Of a DNA stretch of 64,000 bases, positions 17,724-25,961 are shown one piece after another. The number at the start of each line of letters is the position of its first letter. Position 1 is the stretch's first letter. Position numbers and translations under genes: made by a program. The stretch covers positions 2,046,001 to 2,110,000 of the forward strand of contig CP131915.1 of NCBI GenBank assembly GCA_030704225.1, read 5' to 3'. The stretch is from Kosakonia sp. H02 (GTDB lineage: Bacteria > Pseudomonadota > Gammaproteobacteria > Enterobacterales > Enterobacteriaceae). Under the pieces are notes generated by a model. That model made no database searches. It was not told where the DNA came from and was given only the letters and a program-made list of their open reading frames with translations.

Positions 17724-18998
17724 ATGACAGATAAACGCAAAGATGGTTCGGGCAAACTGTTGTACTGCTCTTTTTGCGGCAAAAGCCAGCATGAAGTGCG
17801 TAAGCTGATCGCCGGGCCATCCGTGTATATCTGCGACGAATGTGTGGATCTGTGTAACGACATTATTCGCGAAGAGATTAAAGAAGTTGCGCCGCATCGC
17901 GAGCGCAGCGCGCTGCCAACCCCGCATGAAATCCGCCACCACCTCGATGATTATGTCATCGGCCAGGAACAGGCGAAAAAAGTGCTGGCGGTTGCGGTCT
18001 ATAACCACTACAAACGCCTGCGTAATGGTGACACCAGCAACGGTGTTGAACTGGGCAAAAGTAACATTTTGCTGATCGGCCCGACCGGTTCCGGTAAAAC
18101 GCTGCTCGCAGAAACGCTGGCGCGTTTGCTGGATGTTCCGTTCACCATGGCAGATGCCACCACGCTTACCGAAGCGGGCTATGTGGGTGAAGATGTCGAA
18201 AACATCATCCAGAAGCTGCTCCAGAAGTGTGATTACGATGTGCAGAAAGCGCAGCGTGGGATTGTCTACATTGATGAGATTGACAAGATTTCGCGTAAAT
18301 CTGACAACCCTTCAATCACGCGTGACGTTTCCGGTGAAGGCGTGCAGCAGGCACTGTTGAAACTGATCGAAGGCACCGTGGCTGCGGTTCCGCCGCAGGG
18401 TGGTCGCAAACATCCGCAACAGGAGTTTTTGCAGGTTGATACCTCTAAGATCCTGTTTATTTGTGGTGGTGCGTTCGCAGGTCTGGATAAAGTCATCTCT
18501 CACCGTGTTGAAACCGGCTCCGGCATTGGTTTTGGCGCAACGGTAAAAGGGAAGGCGGAAAAAGCCAAAGAGGGCGAACTGCTGGCTCAGGTTGAACCAG
18601 AAGATCTGATCAAGTTCGGTTTGATCCCTGAGTTCATCGGCCGTCTACCGGTGGTGGCAACCCTGAGTGAATTGAGCGAAGAAGCGCTGATTCAGATCCT
18701 GAAAGAGCCGAAAAACGCCCTGACCAAGCAGTATCAGGCGCTGTTCAATCTGGAAGGTGTGGATCTGGAGTTCCGCGACGAAGCGCTGGATGCTATTGCC
18801 AAGAAAGCGATGAGCCGCAAAACCGGTGCGCGTGGCCTGCGTTCTATCGTAGAAGCCGCTCTGCTGGACACCATGTACGATCTGCCGTCTCTGGAGGATG
18901 TCGAAAAAGTGGTCATCGATGAGTCGGTGATCGCCGGCCAATCTAAGCCACTGCTCATTTACGGTAAACCGGAAGCGCAGCAGGCATCTGGCGAATAA
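17724..18998 (+). CDS. clpX: ATP-dependent Clp protease ATP-binding subunit ClpX
   Basis: Hexameric AAA+ unfoldase that recognises tagged substrates (such as SsrA-tagged proteins) and delivers them to ClpP. The 424-residue protein has the N-terminal zinc-binding domain with Cys15, Cys18, Cys37 and Cys40, the Walker A GPTGSGKT, Walker B IDEID and the pore loop GYVGEDVE. The IGF-type ClpP-docking loop appears as SGIGFGATV near residue 267. Downstream terminator at 19027. Confidence 0.98.
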   Translation: MTDKRKDGSGKLLYCSFCGKSQHEVRKLIAGPSVYICDECVDLCNDIIREEIKEVAPHRERSALPTPHEIRHHLDDYVIGQEQAKKVLAVAVYNHYKRLRNGDTSNGVELGKSNILLIGPTGSGKTLLAETLARLLDVPFTMADATTLTEAGYVGEDVENIIQKLLQKCDYDVQKAQRGIVYIDEIDKISRKSDNPSITRDVSGEGVQQALLKLIEGTVAAVPPQGGRKHPQQEFLQVDTSKILFICGGAFAGLDKVISHRVETGSGIGFGATVKGKAEKAKEGELLAQVEPEDLIKFGLIPEFIGRLPVVATLSELSEEALIQILKEPKNALTKQYQALFNLEGVDLEFRDEALDAIAKKAMSRKTGARGLRSIVEAALLDTMYDLPSLEDVEKVVIDESVIAGQSKPLLIYGKPEAQQASGE

Positions 18999-19026
18999 TT
19001 CATCAATTCATACAGTCAGTTAATCG

Positions 19027-19058
19027 AAAAGGGGGGATTTTATCTCCCCTTTTATTTT
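19027..19058 (+). terminator. clpX terminator
   Basis: AAAAGGGG (19027-19034) pairs with CCCCTTTT (19046-19053), followed by ATTTTT. It separates clpX from lon. Confidence 0.8.
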
Positions 19059-19072
19059 TCCGCTTTCCCGCC

Positions 19073-19100
19073 GTTGAATGTGTGGAGAACATCCCCATAT
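19073..19100 (+). promoter_or_regulatory. sigma32 (heat-shock) promoter of lon
   Basis: GTTGAA at 19073-19078, a 14-bp spacer and CCCCATAT at 19093-19100, an excellent sigma32 -10. The same arrangement precedes lon in E. coli. The lon ATG is 82 bp downstream. Confidence 0.82.
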
Positions 19101-19182
19101 ACTGCATTACATGTTAATGGTGCGTGTTGCACAGTCACGTCACCTTGATTACCTGGCGGACTTTAAACTAAGAGAGAGCTCT

Positions 19183-21537
19183 ATGAATCCTGAGCGTTCT
19201 GAACGCATTGAAATCCCCGTATTGCCGTTGCGCGATGTGGTGGTTTATCCGCACATGGTCATTCCGTTATTTGTGGGACGGGAAAAATCGATCCGTTGTC
19301 TGGAAGCGGCCATGGACCATGATAAAAAAATCATGCTGGTTGCGCAGAAAGAAGCGTCAACGGATGAGCCGGGTGTAAACGATCTTTTCACCGTCGGGAC
19401 CGTGGCGTCAATTTTGCAAATGTTGAAACTGCCCGATGGCACCGTAAAAGTGCTGGTCGAGGGGCTTCAGCGTGCGCGCATTACTACCCTTGCCGATAAT
19501 GGCGAACACTTCTCTGCAAAAGCGGAATATCTCGACTCGCCAGCGATTGACGAGCGTGAGCAGGAAGTGCTGGTGCGTACCGCCATCAGCCAGTTCGAAG
19601 GCTACATCAAGCTGAACAAAAAAATCCCGCCAGAAGTGCTGACCTCGCTGAACAGCATTGACGATCCTGCTCGTCTGGCAGATACCATCGCTGCGCATAT
19701 GCCGCTGAAACTGGCCGATAAGCAGTCCGTGCTGGAGATGTCCGACGTTAATGAACGTCTGGAGTATCTGATGGCGATGATGGAGTCGGAAATCGATCTG
19801 CTGCAAGTGGAAAAACGCATTCGCAACCGCGTGAAAAAGCAGATGGAAAAATCCCAGCGTGAGTACTATCTGAATGAGCAAATGAAAGCCATTCAGAAAG
19901 AGCTGGGCGAGATGGACGACGCGCCGGACGAAAACGAAGCGTTGAAACGCAGAATCGACGCGGCGAAAATGCCGAAAGAGGCGAAAGAGAAAGCCGAATC
20001 CGAGCTGCAAAAGCTGAAAATGATGTCGCCGATGTCTGCGGAAGCCACCGTAGTGCGCGGTTATATCGAATGGATGGTTCAGGTTCCGTGGAATGCGCGC
20101 AGCAAGGTCAAAAAAGATCTGCGCCAGGCGCAGGACGTGCTGGATACCGACCATTACGGCTTAGAACGCGTCAAAGACCGTATCCTTGAATATCTTGCGG
20201 TACAAAGCCGCATGAACAAGCTGAAAGGGCCGATTCTGTGCCTGGTAGGGCCGCCGGGGGTGGGGAAAACCTCTCTCGGTCAGTCCATCGCCAAAGCCAC
20301 CGGGCGTAAATACATCCGCATGGCGCTGGGCGGCGTGCGTGACGAAGCGGAAATCCGCGGTCACCGCCGGACTTACATCGGCTCTATGCCGGGTAAACTG
20401 ATCCAGAAAATGGCGAAAGTGGGCGTTAAAAACCCGCTGTTCCTGCTTGATGAAATCGACAAAATGTCTTCCGACATGCGTGGCGATCCGGCTTCAGCGC
20501 TGCTGGAAGTGCTGGATCCTGAGCAGAACGTGGCATTCAGCGATCACTATCTGGAAGTGGACTACGACCTGAGCGACGTCATGTTCGTGGCGACATCGAA
20601 CTCCATGAACATCCCGGCACCGCTGCTGGATCGTATGGAAGTGATCCGTCTGTCCGGTTATACCGAAGACGAAAAACTGAACATCGCCAAACGCCACCTG
20701 CTGACCAAGCAGATTGAGCGTAACGCCCTGAAAAAGACCGAATTAACGGTTGATGACAGCGCGATTATTGGCATCATCCGTTACTACACGCGCGAAGCGG
20801 GTGTGCGCGGTCTGGAACGTGAAATCTCTAAACTGTGCCGCAAGGCGGTGAAACAGCTGCTGCTGGATCCGTCCCTCAAACACATTGAGATCAACGGCGA
20901 CAACCTGCACGACTACCTTGGCGTTCAGCGTTTCGACTATGGCCGCGCGGACGAAGAAAACCGTGTGGGTCAGGTTACGGGTCTGGCGTGGACAGAAGTG
21001 GGCGGCGATCTGCTGACCATCGAAACCGCCTGCGTGCCGGGCAAAGGTAAACTGACGTACACCGGGTCGCTGGGTGAAGTGATGCAGGAATCTATTCAGG
21101 CAGCACTGACCGTGGTACGTGCGCGCGCTGAAAAGCTGGGCATTAACGGCGATTTCTACGAGAAACGTGATATCCACGTTCACGTACCGGAAGGCGCGAC
21201 GCCAAAAGATGGCCCGAGTGCGGGTATTGCGATGTGCACCGCGCTGGTTTCTTGCCTGACCGGCAATCCGGTTCGGGCAGATGTGGCGATGACCGGGGAA
21301 ATTACCCTGCGTGGCCAGGTGCTGCCGATCGGTGGTTTGAAGGAAAAACTGCTGGCTGCGCATCGTGGTGGCATCAAAACCGTGCTGATTCCTTACGAAA
21401 ACAAACGTGACCTGGAAGAGATTCCGGAAAACGTGGTGGCCGATTTGGATATCCATCCGGTGAAGCGTATCGAAGAGGTTCTCAGCCTCGCGCTGCAAAA
21501 TGAGCCGTTTGGCATGCAGGTCGCAACGGCAAAATAG
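19183..21537 (+). CDS. lon: ATP-dependent Lon protease
   Basis: Cytoplasmic AAA+ serine protease for misfolded and regulatory proteins. The start MNPERSERIEIPV, with AGAGAG upstream, gives 784 residues, the E. coli length; the longer in-frame extension to 19078 would run through the sigma32 promoter and is rejected. Domain order: N-terminal substrate domain (1-305), AAA+ with Walker A GPPGVGKTS and LLDEIDKMSSD, and the C-terminal protease domain with the Ser679-Lys722 dyad (in KDGPSAGIAM and GGLKEKLLAA). hupB follows. Confidence 0.98.
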   Translation: MNPERSERIEIPVLPLRDVVVYPHMVIPLFVGREKSIRCLEAAMDHDKKIMLVAQKEASTDEPGVNDLFTVGTVASILQMLKLPDGTVKVLVEGLQRARITTLADNGEHFSAKAEYLDSPAIDEREQEVLVRTAISQFEGYIKLNKKIPPEVLTSLNSIDDPARLADTIAAHMPLKLADKQSVLEMSDVNERLEYLMAMMESEIDLLQVEKRIRNRVKKQMEKSQREYYLNEQMKAIQKELGEMDDAPDENEALKRRIDAAKMPKEAKEKAESELQKLKMMSPMSAEATVVRGYIEWMVQVPWNARSKVKKDLRQAQDVLDTDHYGLERVKDRILEYLAVQSRMNKLKGPILCLVGPPGVGKTSLGQSIAKATGRKYIRMALGGVRDEAEIRGHRRTYIGSMPGKLIQKMAKVGVKNPLFLLDEIDKMSSDMRGDPASALLEVLDPEQNVAFSDHYLEVDYDLSDVMFVATSNSMNIPAPLLDRMEVIRLSGYTEDEKLNIAKRHLLTKQIERNALKKTELTVDDSAIIGIIRYYTREAGVRGLEREISKLCRKAVKQLLLDPSLKHIEINGDNLHDYLGVQRFDYGRADEENRVGQVTGLAWTEVGGDLLTIETACVPGKGKLTYTGSLGEVMQESIQAALTVVRARAEKLGINGDFYEKRDIHVHVPEGATPKDGPSAGIAMCTALVSCLTGNPVRADVAMTGEITLRGQVLPIGGLKEKLLAAHRGGIKTVLIPYENKRDLEEIPENVVADLDIHPVKRIEEVLSLALQNEPFGMQVATAK

Positions 21538-21567
21538 TGACCTCGCGCAAAGTGCGTGGGAAATATA

Positions 21568-21606
21568 AGGCTGGTGAGTGAATTCGCACTTGCCAGTCTT
21601 TTTTTG
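21568..21606 (+). terminator. lon terminator
   Basis: An imperfect stem (AGGCTGGTGAGTG against CGCACTTGCCAGTCTT) is followed by seven T. It lies about 30 bp after the lon stop. Confidence 0.75.
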
Positions 21607-21653
21607 TATAGCTAATTTAGATTGCTGGCTGAGTATGTCATCATCAACTGATG

Positions 21654-21682
21654 TTGTAAGGGCATGACAGGCCTGATATAAC
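21654..21682 (+). promoter_or_regulatory. sigma70 promoter of hupB
   Basis: -35 TTGTAA (21654-21659), 17-bp spacer, -10 TATAAC (21677-21682). The hupB start is 64 bp downstream. Known regulation of hupB by CRP/FIS in E. coli was not tested here. Confidence 0.6.
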
Positions 21683-21745
21683 TGCTGCGCGGTCGCACTG
21701 CGAAGGATTAGGTGCGATATAAATTATAAAGAGAGGAAGAGAAGA

Positions 21746-22018
21746 GTGAATAAATCTCAACTGATAGACAAGATTGCCGCAGGTGCTGATATTTCTAAAG
21801 CTGCGGCTGGGCGTGCATTAGATGCGTTAATTGCTTCTGTTACTGAATCTTTGAAATCCGGGGACGACGTAGCACTGGTAGGTTTTGGTACTTTCGCTGT
21901 TAAAGAGCGCGCTGCCCGTACTGGTCGCAACCCGCAGACTGGCAAAGAAATCACCATCGCCGCAGCAAAAGTGCCTGGCTTCCGCGCAGGTAAAGCACTG
22001 AAAGACGCTGTAAACTGA
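21746..22018 (+). CDS. hupB: DNA-binding protein HU-beta
   Basis: Histone-like nucleoid protein that bends DNA as a homo- or heterodimer with HU-alpha. The 90-residue protein starts with a GTG codon behind AGAGGAAGAGAAGA and contains the family signature GFGTFAVKERAARTGRNPQ with the beta-arm Arg-Asn-Pro tip. It is monocistronic, between lon and ppiD. Confidence 0.98.
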   Translation: MNKSQLIDKIAAGADISKAAAGRALDALIASVTESLKSGDDVALVGFGTFAVKERAARTGRNPQTGKEITIAAAKVPGFRAGKALKDAVN

Positions 22019-22052
22019 TTACTTTCCCCTTAGCGGGATGGTGGCAAAGCAC

Positions 22053-22081
22053 AAGGGCGCATCGTGAGATGTGCCTTTTTT
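22053..22081 (+). terminator. hupB terminator
   Basis: GGCGCATC pairs with GATGTGCC (one G-U pair) around GTGA, followed by six T. It lies 35 bp after the hupB stop. Confidence 0.85.
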
Positions 22082-22227
22082 GTTTGTGCGACACTAATTT
22101 CTGCGAGTTAATGCGCAATGCGGGCTAACAATTGCTCCGTTTTCTTGTCAAAATACGCGTTTACACGCAGCGGGCAACTTGCGCTGCCTGAGATCTACAG
22201 TCACCTACAGCGGAGTGTTGTTACACC

Positions 22228-24102
22228 ATGATGGACAATTTACGCGCGGCGGCAAATCACGTCGTGCTCAAGATCATTCTGGGTTTGATTATCGTGTCAT
22301 TCATTTTGACTGGCGTGGGTAACTACCTGATTGGCGGTAACAATAATTACGCCGCAAAAGTTAATGGCCAGGAAATTGGCCGCTCGCAATTTGAAAATGC
22401 GGTAACCAGCGAGCGTAACCGCATGGCGCAGCAACTCGGTGACCAGTTCTCTGAGCTTGCCGCCAACGAAAACTATATGAAATCTGTGCGCCAGCAGGTG
22501 CTCAATCGCCTGATTGACGAAGCGCTGCTGGACCAGTACGCCAAAAAGCTCGACCTCGGCATTAGCGATGAGCAGGTCAAAAAAGCGATATTCTCGACCC
22601 AGGCTTTCCAGTCTAACGGTAAATTCGATAACAATCGTTTTAACGCTATCGTCAATCAGATGGGCATGAGCGCCGATCAATATGCGCAGGCGCTACGCAA
22701 CCAGTTAACCTCTCAGCAACTGATTAATGCCGTCGCCGGCACGGATTTTATGCTTAAAGGTGAGACTGACGCGCTGGCAGCGCTGGTTTCGCAGGAGCGC
22801 GTGCTCCGCCAGGCGGTGATTGACGTCAATGCACTGGCGGCAAAACAGACCGCCAGCGACGATGAGATCGCCAGCTATTACGATCAGAATAAAAGCCGCT
22901 TTATTGCACCGGAGCAGTTCCGCGTAAGCTACATCAAGCTTGATGCCGCCGCGATGCAGGAAAACGCCACCGACGAGCAAATTCAGGCTTATTACGATCA
23001 GCATCAGGATCAATTCACGCAGCCGCAGCGTAACCGTTACAGCGTTATTCAGACGAAAACGGAAGACGAAGCAAAAGCCGTGCTTGATGAACTGAACAAG
23101 GGCGCGGATTTCGCGACCGTGGCGAAAGCCAAATCCGCTGACATTATCTCTGCCCGCAACGGTGGCGATATGGGGTGGCTGGAAGAATCCACTACACCTG
23201 ACGAGCTGAAAAACGCCGGTCTGAAAGAGAAGGGCCAGCTTTCTGGTGCAATCAAATCTTCCGTGGGCTACCTGATTGTCCGTCTGGATGACGTTCAACC
23301 TGCCGTCGTGAAACCGCTGAGCGAAGTGCGTGACGAACTGGCGGCGAAAGTGAAGCAGGAAAATGCCCTGGACGCCTGGTACGCGCTGCAACAGAAAGTG
23401 AGTGAAGCGGCGAGCAACGATAATGAATCGCTGGCGGGCGCTGAGCAGGCTGCGGGTGTGAAAGCGGTGCAGACTGGCTGGTTCGGTCACGATAACCTGC
23501 CAGAAGAACTGAACTTCAAACCGGTAAGCGATGCTATCTTCAACGGCGGTCTGGTCGGGCAGAACGGCGCGCCGGGCAGCAACTCCGATATCATCACCGT
23601 CGATGGAGACCGCGCGTTTGTGCTGCGTATCACCGAGCACAAACCGGAAGCGATCAAACCGCTGGATGAAGTGAAAGCGCAGGTTACCGACATTGTGAAG
23701 CACAACAAGGCTGAGCAGCAGGCGAAGCTGGATGCTGACAAACTGGTCGACGCGCTGAAAGCAGGTAAAGGCGATGAAGCCCTGAAAGCGGCGGGCCTGA
23801 GCTTCGGAGAAGCAAAAACCGTTGCGCGTGTTGGGCAGGATCCGGTTACGCTGGCGGCCTTTAACTTGCCGCTGCCTGCAAAAGATAAACCTTCTTACGG
23901 CTCTGCCAACGATCAGCAAGGCAACGTTGTGATCATGGCGCTGGATGAAGTTAAAGCAGGCACCATGCCGGAAGCGCAGAAGAAAGCAATGGTTCAGGGC
24001 GTCACGCAGAACAATGCGCAGATCGCTTTTGAAGCGCTGATGAGCAACCTGCGTAAAGAAGCCAAAATCAAGCTGGGCGATATTGCTGAGCAGCAGCAAT
24101 AA
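22228..24102 (+). CDS. ppiD: Periplasmic folding chaperone PpiD
   Basis: Inner-membrane anchored chaperone near the SecYEG exit that assists periplasmic and outer-membrane protein folding. The 624-residue protein has an N-terminal transmembrane helix (about residues 13-34), a SurA-like chaperone region, and a parvulin domain (about 266-355, with RNGGDMGWLEE and IKSSVGYLIVRLDD). In E. coli this parvulin domain is catalytically inactive. It is one residue longer than E. coli PpiD. A terminator follows at 24145. Confidence 0.96.
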   Translation: MMDNLRAAANHVVLKIILGLIIVSFILTGVGNYLIGGNNNYAAKVNGQEIGRSQFENAVTSERNRMAQQLGDQFSELAANENYMKSVRQQVLNRLIDEALLDQYAKKLDLGISDEQVKKAIFSTQAFQSNGKFDNNRFNAIVNQMGMSADQYAQALRNQLTSQQLINAVAGTDFMLKGETDALAALVSQERVLRQAVIDVNALAAKQTASDDEIASYYDQNKSRFIAPEQFRVSYIKLDAAAMQENATDEQIQAYYDQHQDQFTQPQRNRYSVIQTKTEDEAKAVLDELNKGADFATVAKAKSADIISARNGGDMGWLEESTTPDELKNAGLKEKGQLSGAIKSSVGYLIVRLDDVQPAVVKPLSEVRDELAAKVKQENALDAWYALQQKVSEAASNDNESLAGAEQAAGVKAVQTGWFGHDNLPEELNFKPVSDAIFNGGLVGQNGAPGSNSDIITVDGDRAFVLRITEHKPEAIKPLDEVKAQVTDIVKHNKAEQQAKLDADKLVDALKAGKGDEALKAAGLSFGEAKTVARVGQDPVTLAAFNLPLPAKDKPSYGSANDQQGNVVIMALDEVKAGTMPEAQKKAMVQGVTQNNAQIAFEALMSNLRKEAKIKLGDIAEQQQ

Positions 24103-24144
24103 CGGGAACAATCTCCCAAAAAGAAGTAACGCTCTGCAATTCTC

Positions 24145-24168
24145 AAAGGCCGCTTTCGCGGCCTTTTC
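24145..24168 (+). terminator. ppiD terminator
   Basis: AAAGGCCGC pairs with GCGGCCTTT around TTTC and is followed by TCC; the T run is short (four) but the stem is perfect. Confidence 0.75.
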
Positions 24169-24249
24169 CATTTATGAACGTTGCCCTTTGTCTGTCTTGT
24201 CTGGCTTCGTTATTGTTTCTCTCACGTTGAAAACAAAGGAGAAAACAGT

Positions 24250-24621
24250 ATGAAACATGGAATCAGAGCACTTTTGCTTACCCTCACAATGGCTTGCGCG
24301 ACACTGAGTCACAGCGCACTGGCGGCACCTTCGGCGGGCGCTAAATCGGCAGCGGTGCAGACCAGTGCAACCTCTTCTCAGGCGAAAGCGCAGGAGGTGG
24401 CAAACATCGCGGATGATGAAGATGGCACAAAAGTCAGTATCAACAGTGCCACGGCGGAAGAGCTGTCACAGGCGATGAAAGGCGTGGGCATTAAAAAAGC
24501 GCAGGCGATTGTCAGCTACCGGGACGAATACGGTCCATTCAAAACGGTAGAGGATCTGAAGCAGGTTCCCGGCATGGGCGGCAAGCTGGTGGAGCGTAAT
24601 CTGGCGAATCTGAAACTGTAA
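24250..24621 (+). CDS. ybaV: ComEA-like helix-hairpin-helix protein YbaV
   Basis: A small secreted protein: signal peptide MKHGIRALLLTLTMACATLSH to ALAAP, a low-complexity Ala/Ser linker, and a C-terminal ComEA-type double HhH motif (residues about 60-123, VSINSATAEELSQAMKGVGI ... VEDLKQVPGMGGKLVERNL). The chosen start is preceded by AAAGGAG and gives 123 residues as in E. coli. The family suggests periplasmic DNA binding linked to uptake; no such role is proven here. Confidence 0.9.
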   Translation: MKHGIRALLLTLTMACATLSHSALAAPSAGAKSAAVQTSATSSQAKAQEVANIADDEDGTKVSINSATAEELSQAMKGVGIKKAQAIVSYRDEYGPFKTVEDLKQVPGMGGKLVERNLANLKL

Positions 24622-24716
24622 GAAGCTTGCGTAGTTGCTAATGTTTGCCAGAATAAAGAGGTCATACCAGTATGGCCTCTGTCTCTATAACTATAAACGG
24701 TAAAGGTTAAAGCGCT

Positions 24717-25124
24717 ATGCAAACGAAGATTAAAGTCCGTGGTTTCCACCTTGATGTTTACCAGCACGTTAATAATGCCCGCTATCTGGAGTTTCTCGAA
24801 GAAGCGCGCTGGGATGGGCTGGAACATAATGAGGGGTTCAAATGGATGACCGCCAACAACATCGCCTTTGTGGTGGTCAACATCAACATCAATTATCGCC
24901 GTCCGGCCGTGCTGGGTGATGTGCTTACGGTTACCAGTCACGTACAGCAGATCAATGGTAAAAGTGGCGTTCTAAGCCAGGTTGTCACGCTGGATCCAGA
25001 AGGGCCGGTGGTGGCTGATGCGCTGGTGACCTTTGTCTGTATCGATCTGAAGACCCAGAAAGCGCTGGCGGTGGAAGGGGAACTGCGGGAAAAACTGGAA
25101 ACCATGATAGGCCAGCGTGATTAG
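24717..25124 (+). CDS. fadM: Long-chain acyl-CoA thioesterase FadM
   Basis: Cytoplasmic hot-dog fold thioesterase (also called TesC/YbaW) that cleaves long-chain acyl-CoAs, including dead-end beta-oxidation intermediates. The 135-residue protein has the 4HBT motif DVYQHVNNARYLEFLEEARW with the active-site aspartate and the VVNININYRRPAVLGD strand. It is three residues longer than the E. coli protein. It stands alone; I did not find an unambiguous FadR site upstream. Confidence 0.93.
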   Translation: MQTKIKVRGFHLDVYQHVNNARYLEFLEEARWDGLEHNEGFKWMTANNIAFVVVNININYRRPAVLGDVLTVTSHVQQINGKSGVLSQVVTLDPEGPVVADALVTFVCIDLKTQKALAVEGELREKLETMIGQRD

Positions 25125-25145
25125 GGGTTCAGCCGTTGATTGTAG

Positions 25146-25174
25146 GCCGGATAAGGCGAACGACGCCATCCGGC
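25146..25174. repeat. REP element between fadM and queC
   Basis: A classical REP palindrome, GCCGGATAAGGCG...CGCCATCCGGC, lies between the convergent ends of fadM and queC. REP units in this position typically stabilise mRNA 3' ends or bind gyrase; no such activity is shown here. Confidence 0.85.
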
Positions 25175-25199
25175 ACAACAGACGACATAAAGGGCGAAA

Positions 25200-25895
25200 T
25201 TACTTCAACCCGATTTTCTGTTTCATCGCGGCCATCACGCCAGCTTTATCCACCAGGTAATGCTGCAACCCGTTGGCGCGCAAATTACACGCTGCGCAAT
25301 GGCCGCAGCCGTCGCCTTTAATGCCGTTGTAACAGGTCAGCGTCTCGCTACGCACCAAATCCAGCGCACCCCAGTAATCGGCCAGCGCCCAGGTTTCTGC
25401 TTTATCAATCCACATCAGTGGCGTTTCAAAGCGGATATCTTTTGCCAGCCCCAAATTCACCGCGTGGTTAAGGGCTTTCACAAACTCATCGCGGCAATCC
25501 GGGTAACCCGAAAAATCGGTTTCACACACGCCGGTAATCACCGCCTCGGCCTGCACCTGATACGCATAAACCGCTGCCAGCGTGAGAAACAGAATATTAC
25601 GCCCGGGAACGAAGGTATTAGGAATGCCGGTCGCGTCCGGCTCATAATCCGGCACCGGAATGCTGTCACGCGTCAGGCTGCTGACCGCCAGTTCGTTAAG
25701 CAATGTGACATCCAGCACTTTATGCGCTCGCGCACCCAGTTTCTGTGCCAGTTCCCGCGCCACGTCGATTTCAGCACGGTGGCGCTGACCATAATCAAAC
25801 GTGACACAATGCACTTCATCATACTGCTGCAACGCCTGAACCAGGCAGGTTGTGGAATCTTGTCCGCCACTGAACACGACAACGGCACGTTTCAT
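25200..25895 (-). CDS. queC: 7-cyano-7-deazaguanine synthase
   Basis: ATP-dependent conversion of 7-carboxy-7-deazaguanine to preQ0 in queuosine synthesis. The start MKRAVVVFSGGQDSTT gives 231 residues as in E. coli; the five residues upstream are not conserved. The PP-loop SGGQDS and the zinc-binding cysteines near the C-terminus (TCYNGIKGDGCGHCAACNLR) are intact. Monocistronic, followed downstream by a REP element. Confidence 0.97.
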   Translation of the reverse strand: MKRAVVVFSGGQDSTTCLVQALQQYDEVHCVTFDYGQRHRAEIDVARELAQKLGARAHKVLDVTLLNELAVSSLTRDSIPVPDYEPDATGIPNTFVPGRNILFLTLAAVYAYQVQAEAVITGVCETDFSGYPDCRDEFVKALNHAVNLGLAKDIRFETPLMWIDKAETWALADYWGALDLVRSETLTCYNGIKGDGCGHCAACNLRANGLQHYLVDKAGVMAAMKQKIGLK

Positions 25896-25961
25896 AATTC
25901 TTCCTGACAATCACAAATAAAGCGCTATGGTAGCGCGTGAGCACAGCAGCGACCAGCTTCT

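Noticed and set aside
19078..19182. Longer N-terminus for Lon starting at 19078
   Set aside because: It would translate the sigma32 -10 region and adds 35 residues not found in Lon proteins.
22705..24171. A 488-codon minus-strand frame opposite ppiD
   Set aside because: Shadow of ppiD with no recognisable domain and no ribosome binding site.
24657..24680. Hairpin AGAGGTCATAC / GTATGGCCTCT after ybaV as a terminator
   Set aside because: The stem is plausible but no T run follows; left out of the feature list as unsupported.
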